A DNA stretch of 61,941 bases from an uncultured Lachnospiraceae bacterium (GTDB taxonomy: Bacteria > Bacillota > Clostridia > Lachnospirales > Lachnospiraceae). The stretch covers positions 1-61,941 of the forward strand of contig URDN01000010.1 in assembly GCA_900546495.1 (NCBI GenBank), written 5' to 3'. Position numbers and translations under genes: made by a program. Within the stretch, counting starts at the first letter, position 1. Each line of letters begins with the position of its first letter. A model generated the notes under the pieces. That model saw only the letters and a program-made list of their open reading frames with translations, did not search any database and was not told where the DNA came from. Positions 16,351-24,282 of the stretch are shown here, in pieces.

Positions 16351-17181
16351 TTACTCCAAATTTAATTTATTCTTCAAAAACCAGGTGGTCACAAAGAAGA
16401 ATACGACACTGTAAATGGCATCGCTAATACACTGTCCCAGCAGAAGTTTCATATACCCCACAATAGCCAATCCATCTCCTGCTTCAACAGAAATGCAGGC
16501 ATTTGCATCATTTACTGCAAACGAACTGCTGAGCATATCCATGTTTGTTACAGCACTTATAATTCCTATGATGATCAGGATTACAATAAATGTCACCACA
16601 CTGTATAATACTTTATGACGCTTTGCTGCGGCACCGATCGCCATCGCTGTATAAACCAGCAGAATCGTGCGAATAATCTGGACAATTCCTGTCAAAATCG
16701 TCATAAACACGCTTCCTGCGTTCTGTCGAAACAATCCAAATACATCTCCCAGATGAAGGGCATTCCAATCGACAAGAGCAAATCCATGTCCTATCATACT
16801 CGTCAGGAAAATTACAAATACAGATGCGAGCAAAACAGCAATACTAAGTAAAATCCAGATCAGAGAACAGATTGTTTTTGATGCAACAAGCATCCAGGTC
16901 GGAACCGGAAGCGTGTGCATCAGATATCCTTCCTCTTTCAGCAGATTTTTGTAAAACCGCTGCAAAACCATTACAATCGTTATGATCAACAAAGCCATAA
17001 CCAGCAGCGTATAGATCAGTCCACTGATCACAACTGCGATAGCATTTCCCTGCGTTGCCTCCCAGATGGTTCCTCTGGCAACAAATCCTACTACTGCTGC
17101 TACAACAAGCAATGCCAGATATAACACACCCATTATTCTGCTGGTTGATTTCAACTCATATTTCAATAATTTTCCTAACAT
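16351..17181 (-). CDS. ABC-2 type transporter permease
   Basis: 276 residues with about six membrane helices and an extracytoplasmic loop before the last one (NMDMLSSSFAVNDANACISVE). It starts within the last codons of the ATPase gene (7-base overlap), so the two form one exporter. YtrC/D-like half-transporters under a GntR regulator usually respond to cell-wall-active compounds; the substrate here is unknown. Confidence 0.85.
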   Translation of the reverse strand: MLGKLLKYELKSTSRIMGVLYLALLVVAAVVGFVARGTIWEATQGNAIAVVISGLIYTLLVMALLIITIVMVLQRFYKNLLKEEGYLMHTLPVPTWMLVASKTICSLIWILLSIAVLLASVFVIFLTSMIGHGFALVDWNALHLGDVFGLFRQNAGSVFMTILTGIVQIIRTILLVYTAMAIGAAAKRHKVLYSVVTFIVILIIIGIISAVTNMDMLSSSFAVNDANACISVEAGDGLAIVGYMKLLLGQCISDAIYSVVFFFVTTWFLKNKLNLE

Positions 17182-17873
17182 CTGAACACCTCCCTGAACA
17201 ACTCATCTACTGATTTATGTTCTGTCTCACGGATCTCATCGACACTGCGGTGAAAAACAATACTTCCACGATTGATAAATACTGCTTCGTCCAATACACG
17301 CTCGATATCTGAAATCAGGTGTGTGGACATTACAACCAGCGCATCTTCTGAATAATTGCGGATGATCGTATTTAAAATATAATCTCTTGCCGCCGGATCA
17401 ACACCCCCGATCGGCTCATCAAGAAAATAAATCTCTGCTTTTCGGCTCATAGCCAGAATCAGCTGCACTTTTTCTTTATTACCTTTTGATAATGTTTTTA
17501 ACCGGTCTTTTTCCCGCAGATTTAGCTGTTTGATCATTTCTTCTGCTTTCTTTCGGTCGAAATCCGCATAAAAGTCCGCAAACATGCCAACCAGTGCTTC
17601 TATGTTCATCCAGTCCGGTAAATAATTCGCATCCGGAAGATAAGAAACAAATGATTTTGTCTCCGGTCCCGGTTTTAAACCGTTTAATAATATTTCTCCG
17701 GATGTGGGCTGAAGCAGACCGTTAGCCAGTTTAATCATCGTGGTCTTTCCACTTCCATTCGGGCCAAGTAAACCTACGATTCTGCCACTTTCCAGTGTCA
17801 GATTGACATCACTCAATGCCATTACATTTCCATAATCTTTCGTCAGATTTCTGCACTCTAATCTACTGTTCAT
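17175..17873 (-). CDS. ABC transporter ATP-binding protein (YtrB-like)
   Basis: 232 residues. Walker A GPNGSGKTT at about residue 37, Q-loop, signature LSKGNKEKVQL in the degenerate form common to this exporter group (in place of LSGGQ), Walker B IYFLDEPIGGVD, and the H-loop MSTHLI. It is the middle gene of a GntR-ATPase-permease operon with overlaps at both ends. Confidence 0.9.
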   Translation of the reverse strand: MNSRLECRNLTKDYGNVMALSDVNLTLESGRIVGLLGPNGSGKTTMIKLANGLLQPTSGEILLNGLKPGPETKSFVSYLPDANYLPDWMNIEALVGMFADFYADFDRKKAEEMIKQLNLREKDRLKTLSKGNKEKVQLILAMSRKAEIYFLDEPIGGVDPAARDYILNTIIRNYSEDALVVMSTHLISDIERVLDEAVFINRGSIVFHRSVDEIRETEHKSVDELFREVFRC

Positions 17874-18240
17874 GACTTGCTCCCCCTTTCTCCTCTCTGA
17901 TCAGATCTATAATTTCTTCTTTTTCAAAACCCATATTTTTCATTTGCTGTAAAAATGTCTGTATGGTTTCCCGCGCTGTTTCACGTTTCATTTCCTGTAT
18001 TCTCCCTTCATCATCTGTCACAAATCTGCCACTCGTCCTCTGGGAATAAACCAGTCCCATGCGCTCCAGCTCCGCCAGTGCTTTCTGCATCGTATTCGGA
18101 TTGACCTCTGCCTCACTGGCAAGATCTCGTACCGATGCTAGTTTGCTGCCCGGCGCATAATAGCCGGTTGCGATTCTGTTTTGAATTATATCGACCAATT
18201 GCAGATAGATTGATCGGTCATTTACAAAATTCCACGCCAT
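17863..18240 (-). CDS. GntR family regulator, YtrA subfamily
   Basis: 125 residues: winged helix with SIYLQLVDIIQNRIATGYYAPGSKLASVRDLA and NPNTMQKALAELERMGLV, then a short two-helix tail as in YtrA-type regulators that dimerise without a ligand domain. First gene of the exporter operon, overlapping the ATPase gene by 11 bases. A nested palindrome in its promoter (18281-18322) is the likely autoregulatory site. Confidence 0.9.
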   Translation of the reverse strand: MAWNFVNDRSIYLQLVDIIQNRIATGYYAPGSKLASVRDLASEAEVNPNTMQKALAELERMGLVYSQRTSGRFVTDDEGRIQEMKRETARETIQTFLQQMKNMGFEKEEIIDLIREEKGGASHEQ

Positions 18241-18280
18241 ATCCTCTCACTATCCTTTCCTTTAATTTTATGCATCTTCT

Positions 18281-18322
18281 GTATTATTGTACTGTTGTAT
18301 TACTTGATTAATACAATAATAC
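18281..18322. promoter_or_regulatory. Nested operator palindrome of the GntR operon
   Basis: GTATTATTGTA (18281-18291) and TACAATAATAC (18312-18322) form a perfect 11-bp inverted repeat. Inside it TTGTATTA (18295-18302) and TAATACAA (18309-18316) form a second one. All four arms share the half-site TATTRTA/TAATAC. It lies 41-82 bases before the gntR start. Confidence 0.7.
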
Positions 18323-18436
18323 TCATAACCTGTTTTGTCAATACATAAAAACATTTTTTTAATATTTCTATACGATACTGTTACTTCTGTGCTATGATGT
18401 CTGTAAACATAATAACGTGAAAGGAAATATACTCTT

Positions 18437-19381
18437 ATGAGATTAGGAACATACAAGGGCATTCACATGACACGTCCAAACACAGAAGTGACGGAACACG
18501 AAGTCATGAATGTTTTAAAAAAGAAACAGAAAGAATACGCGGTTGCCACAAATATTGATAACCGCAGTGCGCAAGTCGGAGATCAGGCTCTTCTTGATTT
18601 TGAAGGCAACTACAATGGGAAAACCATTCCGCACGGAAACGGAGACAACTTTGCACTGACCATCGGCGCAAAAGCTTTTTTACCGGAATTTGACCAAGCG
18701 CTGGTTGGGAAAAATATTGGTGATACTTTTGATATCAACGTTACTTTCCCGGCCGATTACCGCATTAGTGCCATGCAGAATCGATCCGTTGTGTTTCATA
18801 CAACCTTAAAAAAACTTCGTCTGATGGATTATCAGCCAATTGATGATGAGTTTGCAAAAGATTTTTCAGAATATGAAACACTGAATGAATGGAAAGATGA
18901 GATTCTTGCAAATCTGCGGGCACGCCGGAAAACTTCAGTAGAAGAAAAATTTGCCAGAGAAGTGATGGCAAAAATTATTGCCGATTCTGACCTTCCGATC
19001 GATGATGATCTGAAAGAAGAAATGACACAGATTTATTATGATGATTTTCTGGATGAGCTGGAAATGAATCAGATTCCGCTGGAACTTTACTGCAAGCGCT
19101 CCGGTCATACGGAAGATGAAATCTATGCGGATAAAGAGCAGGAAGCGATTGAAGCAATTCAGGCGCAGAGTGTGCTGCATGCGGTTGCTGCTGCTGAAAA
19201 AATCAGCATTACACCGGAAGAGCTGGCGGAAGAACTGCGAAATATCGCACTGGAAGAGGAAGAAGATCCTGAGGAATTCGTGGAGACTTTGGAAGATGAA
19301 GATGTGGAAAATATAGCGGATCAGCTTACGATGGATAAAACGATGGCCTTCATATTGGACAGCGTGGTTTACGATAATTAG
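18437..19381 (+). CDS. Trigger-factor-like chaperone lacking the ribosome-binding domain
   Basis: 314 residues. It starts directly at the segment preceding the FKBP domain (RLGTYKGIHMTRPNTEVTEHEV), runs through a PPIase domain (about 45-125, ALLDFEGNYNGK, LPEFDQALVGKNIGDTFDINVTFP) and a long helical C-terminal chaperone domain. Full-length trigger factor has about 115 more N-terminal residues with the GFRxGKxP ribosome signature; those are absent and no fitting frame lies upstream. Such short forms occur beside the normal protein in Clostridia. It probably acts on free substrates. Followed by its own terminator. Confidence 0.85.
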   Translation: MRLGTYKGIHMTRPNTEVTEHEVMNVLKKKQKEYAVATNIDNRSAQVGDQALLDFEGNYNGKTIPHGNGDNFALTIGAKAFLPEFDQALVGKNIGDTFDINVTFPADYRISAMQNRSVVFHTTLKKLRLMDYQPIDDEFAKDFSEYETLNEWKDEILANLRARRKTSVEEKFAREVMAKIIADSDLPIDDDLKEEMTQIYYDDFLDELEMNQIPLELYCKRSGHTEDEIYADKEQEAIEAIQAQSVLHAVAAAEKISITPEELAEELRNIALEEEEDPEEFVETLEDEDVENIADQLTMDKTMAFILDSVVYDN

Positions 19382-19383
19382 AG

Positions 19384-19454
19384 AGGAGAAGAACTCAGAT
19401 GAGTGCTTGAGGCTAAGACGCCTTTCATCACTAATCTGAGTTCTTCTCCCTTTT
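19384..19454 (+). terminator. Terminator of the trigger-factor-like gene
   Basis: GGAGAAGAACTCAGAT pairs with ATCTGAGTTCTTCTCC, then CTTTT. The loop holds an AGGC-TAAGAC-GCCT hairpin like the one in the degV terminator. Confidence 0.88.
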
Positions 19455-19555
19455 ATATTGCGAAACTCGCTGTCCTTATTCAATGCCTGTATATTTTCTG
19501 TCATTCTGCTAATACTGGTATTGCAAACTAAAACATTATATCTGGAGGACTGAAC

Positions 19556-19834
19556 ATGAGTAAAAATACGCATACACATAGCAATATACATGATACCAAC
19601 TGTCATCGAAATTATGGCAATCCAAGCAAAGATGCCATTTCTACCGGTACGTTTGAGCAGGCAGATAAAACGGACGATTTTGACTATGACTATCTGGGAA
19701 AATCAGCTTCTGCCAATGACCAGACCGGTCTGATTCCGACCGGGCCACAAAATGATGATGAAATTGAATCCTATCAGGATGTGTTTCCGTTTGCGCCGCC
19801 GCTGCTAAAAAAAGATAAGGATTCATTGTCATAA
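19556..19834 (+). CDS. Small acidic hydrophilic protein, unknown
   Basis: 92 residues, no cysteine pair or membrane segment. N-terminal His/Asn-rich stretch (THTHSNIHDTNCHRNYGN), then an acidic middle and DVFPFAPPLL near the end. Likely unstructured. A strong TGGAGG site precedes the start. I cannot assign a family or function; similar small proteins occur in related genomes as far as I recall. Downstream (19835-19955) shows nothing certain. Confidence 0.6.
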   Translation: MSKNTHTHSNIHDTNCHRNYGNPSKDAISTGTFEQADKTDDFDYDYLGKSASANDQTGLIPTGPQNDDEIESYQDVFPFAPPLLKKDKDSLS

Positions 19835-19955
19835 ATATGTGCACACCTCTATATTTTGGTTATGATTTAAACTACACCGGAAGGTAGTGAATGACTAGCG
19901 GTTACAGAAGGATTCTTTGATTTCGCCTATATAATATTATATTTTAACCATTATA

Positions 19956-21320
19956 CTAAACAACTTTATGCTCAAGCCATTTCCGTCTGTGGAACCGAAT
20001 CGTAAAGACAATGCTCCGCACGGTCCAGTCTGTAAACATTCCAATCCACACCGCAATCGGTCCAAATCCCTGCACCCGGCAAAGGTAAATACACAGACTT
20101 ACCCGGAATATCCACATAGAGCAGGTTGACAAGATCATGGAGAATTTAACATCTCCTGCCGCACGCAGTCCATATGGTGGAATAAATGCCGGAACCCACA
20201 CAATCGGTTTTACAATGGTGATTACTGTCATCATGTAAAAGCACATGTCCGCACTTGCCGGCTCCATGCCTGCGATCATTGTAATCGGTTTCGTCAATGC
20301 CCAAATCAACAGACAGCAGCCGATCACCACAAACTCTGAAATCACAGCAAGTTTCTTGATATAATATACCGCCTGATCTTTCTCTCCGGCTCCAATACAC
20401 TGACCAACAATCGTCATCAATCCAATTCCGATCCCAATCGCTGCAATACCATTTAAGTTTTCCAAAATGATCGTCATCGCCTGCGCTGCAATCGCCGTGG
20501 TTCCAAGGGTGGATACCGTAGACTGAATTGCCAGTTTACCAAACTGAAACATACCATTTTCGATACCAGACGGGATTCCCACGGAAAGAATGATCAAAAT
20601 CAGCTTCATATCCGGACGAATACCGAAATAATCGCGGATGACAATCTCCTGTTTCGGCACACGCTGACGGCAGATCATAATAATGGACATCAAAATACGG
20701 GAAACCAGTGTGGAAATCGCCGCACCTGCTACACCCATATGAAATCCAAAAATCAAAACCGCATTTCCGGCAATATTTGCCAGATTACACAACGCAGAAA
20801 TTGTCATCGGCAGTTTGGAATTTCCCTCTGCCCGGAAAAATGCTGCATTGGCGTCAAACAATCCGATAAAGGGGAAAGATATCGCCGTGATCAGGAAATA
20901 AATCTGAGAATTATCCATAACATCCTGTTCCACATTTCCGAAAATCAACCGCAGCAACGGGTAACGGAATACGATACACACTGCCATCAATCCAACGGAA
21001 ATCACCAGCATCGCAAGCAACACCTGACGCGCCGCCTTATTGCAGGCTTTCACATCTTTTCTGCCAAGATACTGGGAACATATGATGGCACCACCTGCTG
21101 TCAGCGCCGTAAACACCTGAATGACCAGCACATTGATAGAATCCACCAGCGAAACCGCAGAAATAGCTGCACTTCCCACATTGCTGACCATCATACTGTC
21201 CACGGTTCCCATCAGGGAATTCAACAACTGTTCCACCATCAGCGGTATCAGCAATACCTTCAGATCGTGATTGGAAAAGAGCAGCTTACTCTCATCTATT
21301 TTCTGTTTTTGTTTTCTCAA
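19956..21320 (-). CDS. MATE family efflux transporter
   Basis: 454 residues with 12 membrane segments and the MATE halves recognisable by LLIPLMVEQLLNSLMGTVDSMMVS at the N-terminus and AAQAMTIILENLNGIAAIGIGIG in the middle. Exchanges Na+ or H+ for organic cations or drugs; substrate unknown. It starts with TTG overlapping the stop of the GDPD gene (TTGA), with AAAGGTGA eight bases upstream, so the two genes are coupled. Confidence 0.9.
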   Translation of the reverse strand: MRKQKQKIDESKLLFSNHDLKVLLIPLMVEQLLNSLMGTVDSMMVSNVGSAAISAVSLVDSINVLVIQVFTALTAGGAIICSQYLGRKDVKACNKAARQVLLAMLVISVGLMAVCIVFRYPLLRLIFGNVEQDVMDNSQIYFLITAISFPFIGLFDANAAFFRAEGNSKLPMTISALCNLANIAGNAVLIFGFHMGVAGAAISTLVSRILMSIIMICRQRVPKQEIVIRDYFGIRPDMKLILIILSVGIPSGIENGMFQFGKLAIQSTVSTLGTTAIAAQAMTIILENLNGIAAIGIGIGLMTIVGQCIGAGEKDQAVYYIKKLAVISEFVVIGCCLLIWALTKPITMIAGMEPASADMCFYMMTVITIVKPIVWVPAFIPPYGLRAAGDVKFSMILSTCSMWIFRVSLCIYLCRVQGFGPIAVWIGMFTDWTVRSIVFTIRFHRRKWLEHKVV

Positions 21321-22180
21321 CTCACGCTCACCTTTTCCCCTTCTTTTGGCAGGAAACTGTCAAAAATAAACATATCAAATACGTCGCGGACTGACTCAAG
21401 CTCCGCTTCACTTTTTATCGCCCAGGCTGCCGTCTTTACCCCAAATAACTTACAGCACATACGAAAGCCCCGAATCTTCCGGTCTTTGTGATTATAGGAA
21501 ATGAAGTCCGGTTTTGCCCAGAAATTCAACAACAGATTTGTCAGAAAAAAACGTACGATCTGTGGCATTTTATCCTCACTCTGAAAGAAATCCATGGACA
21601 GCTGACCACGCAGCACCTGCGGATAATGCTTCCGATACCACACCAGGGACAGTGGATTAAAACATTCCATACAGTAAATGCCTTTGTACTGTGACAACAT
21701 CGCTGCCACTGCTTCTGTGGTTGCCTTATAGTCAAAGCCAACTTTAATTTCCACTACAAGTGGTACTTTTCCATTAACCAGTTCCAGGACATTAGAAAAA
21801 AGCGGTATCTTTTCTGTGCTGTTTTTCAACGAATACTGCTCTAATTCTGCATATGTTAATTCTGTTATTTTCTTATGTACGCCACACATACGCTTCATGT
21901 CAAAGTCGTGAAAAACGACCAGTTTTCCATCTTTCGTAAGCTGCACATCCAGCTCCATACCAAACCCCTGATCCGCCGCTTTTCGAAACGCTGCCAGACT
22001 GTTTTCCGGTGCTTCTGAATGATTGTCGAAAAGACCACGATGCGCGATCATCGTATGGTCAAAGGCGGCAAAAGAACGTGTTTTTCCGGTCTCCGGTCGA
22101 AGCATATACACACTCAGGCCAAGTAAGCCAATAATGATTGAAGCGACAATCAGAATACCTGTCAGTATCATTCCCGTCAT
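21317..22180 (-). CDS. Membrane-anchored glycerophosphodiester phosphodiesterase
   Basis: 287 residues: one N-terminal membrane helix (about 4-27), then a GDPD domain with the catalytic HRG (AHRGLFDNHSEAPENSLAAF), Glu-Asp pair ELDVQLTKDGKLVVFHD, and later VEIK. It hydrolyses glycerophosphodiesters to glycerol-3-phosphate and an alcohol, probably at the outer face. The upstream gene ends 20 bases before its neighbour region, so it may start a two-gene unit with the MATE gene. Confidence 0.9.
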   Translation of the reverse strand: MTGMILTGILIVASIIIGLLGLSVYMLRPETGKTRSFAAFDHTMIAHRGLFDNHSEAPENSLAAFRKAADQGFGMELDVQLTKDGKLVVFHDFDMKRMCGVHKKITELTYAELEQYSLKNSTEKIPLFSNVLELVNGKVPLVVEIKVGFDYKATTEAVAAMLSQYKGIYCMECFNPLSLVWYRKHYPQVLRGQLSMDFFQSEDKMPQIVRFFLTNLLLNFWAKPDFISYNHKDRKIRGFRMCCKLFGVKTAAWAIKSEAELESVRDVFDMFIFDSFLPKEGEKVSVS

Positions 22181-22199
22181 TTTTCCTCCGTGCTTCTCT

Positions 22200-22676
22200 C
22201 TATGCCTGTACTTTATTCAGGAAATGTTCCCATTCTACAACTGCTTTTTCAAATTCTACTTCTACCCAGTAGGTATCTTCCTCGACATCCACAGCAATTT
22301 CACAGCAGCACTCGCCACCATTTTTTGCCGGTTTCGGTGTCACTACAAATACTTTTCCGTCTTCCTGTATTTTCTTGAAAATCTCTTTGAACTGACCTTC
22401 CGGAATATCCTGATCCGGCACTTCTCTCTGCAGTACGTTGTTTGCATCGTAATATTTTGCACCTTCTAACAAAAATTTTGTGATCACCGGTGATTTGAAA
22501 CGAATCTCTGTGTCATCCAGATAACGATCCACTAAAGTGTCATTGGATGGGTTGTTGTGTCTTGCTGCCACACCAAGCAGAACCATTGTCATAAGTCCCG
22601 GATTAAACTCCATTTTTTTCACTTCAGCATCCTGGAACATAAATTTATCCAGTTCATTCACGCATTTATACTTCAT
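22200..22676 (-). CDS. Conserved hypothetical protein, 158 residues
   Basis: Soluble acidic protein without signal peptide. Recognisable pieces are NPGLMTMVLLGVAARHNNPSND near the N-terminus and a cysteine triplet GGECCCEIAVDVEEDTYWVEVEFEKAVVEWEHFL near the C-terminus. I do not recognise the family. It is transcribed just ahead of the GDPD gene with 19 bases between, possibly in one operon. Confidence 0.6.
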   Translation of the reverse strand: MKYKCVNELDKFMFQDAEVKKMEFNPGLMTMVLLGVAARHNNPSNDTLVDRYLDDTEIRFKSPVITKFLLEGAKYYDANNVLQREVPDQDIPEGQFKEIFKKIQEDGKVFVVTPKPAKNGGECCCEIAVDVEEDTYWVEVEFEKAVVEWEHFLNKVQA

Positions 22677-22877
22677 GTCTTTTTCTCTCTTTCTACTACA
22701 ATTTATCTAATACTGGAATCTCACGCAAAAATGAATATCCTCACAAATTGTTTATCTCAGTTGAATATTGAACCCGGACTGAGTTTAAAGCTTCGAATCT
22801 CCATCTATACTTTTTCCATTTTTTCTAACATAGATTATAAGTACAATATATTATTTTTGCAAGTACGATTCAGCACT

Positions 22878-22941
22878 GACGAAAACATTCGTCAGATTCT
22901 TATAGATATGTTTGTAAAGCGGACATTCGCAATCCGCTTTC
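22878..22941. repeat. Hairpin plus short module A repeat
   Basis: CTGACGAA-AACA-TTCGTCAG (22878-22897) is a perfect 8-bp hairpin. TGTAAAGCGGACATTCGCAA to TCCGCTTT (22913-22940) is the shortest module A copy. Otherwise 22677-22943 shows only a likely minus-strand TATAAT at about 22836. Confidence 0.75.
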
Positions 22942-22943
22942 CA

Positions 22944-23000
22944 TAAAAAATGCTCTCTTCCAGATAAACAGTTACTTACTGTCTGTCTAAAAGAGAGCAT
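22944..23000 (-). terminator. Terminator of the lrgAB operon
   Basis: ATGCTCTCTTTT and AAGAGAGCAT with a T-run on the minus strand, 13 bases past the lrgB stop. Confidence 0.82.
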
Positions 23001-23012
23001 ATACTTTACATG

Positions 23013-23705
23013 CTATATGATATGTGAAAAAATCGGTGCTACGATAACGGTCAAAATACCTGCCACAGCAATGGACAGACCGCCCATGGCTCCTTCGATC
23101 TCACCCATTTCCAGTGCTTTTGCAGTACCAATGGCATGAGCTGATGTACCAAGTCCGACTCCTTTTGCCACCGGATGGGTGACATGGAACAACTTGTATG
23201 CAAAATCTGCCATCACATTTCCAACCACACCGGTAATGATGATAACCGCAACTGTGATGGTTACGATACCGTCCAGCTCCTCTGACACGCCCATACCAAT
23301 CGCTGTGGTAATGGACTTCGGCAATAATGTAACAAACATCTCATGCTCCAGTCGGAAAATCAGACACAGCACTAAAACACAGACTGCACTGGTCAGGACA
23401 CCCGCGATAATACCGCTCATGATTGCTTTCCAGTTTTTCTTCAAAAGTTCCATCTGCTCATATAACGGAATGGCCAGACATACAGTTGCCGGTGTCAACA
23501 AATAACTCAAAAGCTGTGCACCATCGTTGTATGTATCATAATCAATATGAAATCCCACCAGAATCAGGATAATGATCACAATGGAAATCAATAATGGGTT
23601 TAACAGTGCAAATTTAAATTTCTTTTTCAGCAATACTCCGACTTCATAGGCAAGGATACTTACCAGTACGCCGAAAAACATCGAATTATTCAGAATGTCC
23701 TTCAT
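23013..23705 (-). CDS. lrgB: LrgB family membrane protein
   Basis: 230 residues with seven or so membrane segments and the family motifs PKSITTAIGMGVSEELDG and GLGTSAHAIGTAKALEMGEIEGAM. LrgAB/CidAB pairs act in holin-like control of murein hydrolases and, in several Firmicutes, in pyruvate uptake. The start at 23705 follows GAGGAG and overlaps the end of lrgA by 20 bases; the eight-codon longer form lacks a site. Confidence 0.9.
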   Translation of the reverse strand: MKDILNNSMFFGVLVSILAYEVGVLLKKKFKFALLNPLLISIVIIILILVGFHIDYDTYNDGAQLLSYLLTPATVCLAIPLYEQMELLKKNWKAIMSGIIAGVLTSAVCVLVLCLIFRLEHEMFVTLLPKSITTAIGMGVSEELDGIVTITVAVIIITGVVGNVMADFAYKLFHVTHPVAKGVGLGTSAHAIGTAKALEMGEIEGAMGGLSIAVAGILTVIVAPIFSHII

Positions 23706-24060
23706 TTTTCTTACGCTCCTCTGCTTCAATCATCGTCTGTGTAACTTTTCCGGAAACTCCCATAACCACGATCGTGGATACAAACATGATCACGATCACC
23801 GGAACCAGCACTGGTTTTAATGTATCCCATGCATTCAGCAGACCAACACCTGCCGGAATGAACATCATCGGCATGATCTCGATCAGGAATTTTCCCGCAT
23901 CCTGAACAGCTTCCAACTTCAGCACTTTTGTCTCCAGCAAAACAAACATCAGCACCAGTCCGTAAATACTTGCCGGAATCGGCAACGGTAATACATATTT
24001 CAAAGCTTCTCCTATGAAAGAAATAAAAAGAATAATAACAAATTGACGAATATACTTCAT
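23686..24060 (-). CDS. lrgA: LrgA/CidA family holin-like protein
   Basis: 124 residues, four membrane segments, with the family core LKYVLPLPIPASIYGLVLMFVLL and IMPMMFIPAGVGLLNAWD. It is the small partner of LrgB and first gene of the pair. No LytSR-type regulator gene is adjacent. Confidence 0.9.
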   Translation of the reverse strand: MKYIRQFVIILFISFIGEALKYVLPLPIPASIYGLVLMFVLLETKVLKLEAVQDAGKFLIEIMPMMFIPAGVGLLNAWDTLKPVLVPVIVIMFVSTIVVMGVSGKVTQTMIEAEERKKNEGHSE

Positions 24061-24214
24061 AACAACGCCTCTTTTCCCTGGTCAAAAGTCTACATTTTAT
24101 AGTAACCATTTTTCTAAAAATGCAATTACGTTTTCTCAATTATTATATCAGCTTTTTTACATTTTTCAATACATTGGTGCTACCAATTTGAAGAAAAAAG
24201 AGAATTTTTTTACT

Positions 24215-24274
24215 TGTAAAGCGTTCATTCGCAATCCGCTTTCGCTACTTGCTCATGAACGCAGTCGCTTTGCT
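24215..24274 (+). repeat. Intergenic repeat, module A
   Basis: TGTAAAGCGTTCATTCGCAA through GAACGCAGTCGCTTTGC, lying between lrgA and yfhO and ending nine bases before the yfhO stop. Confidence 0.82.
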
Positions 24275-24282
24275 TATTAAAA

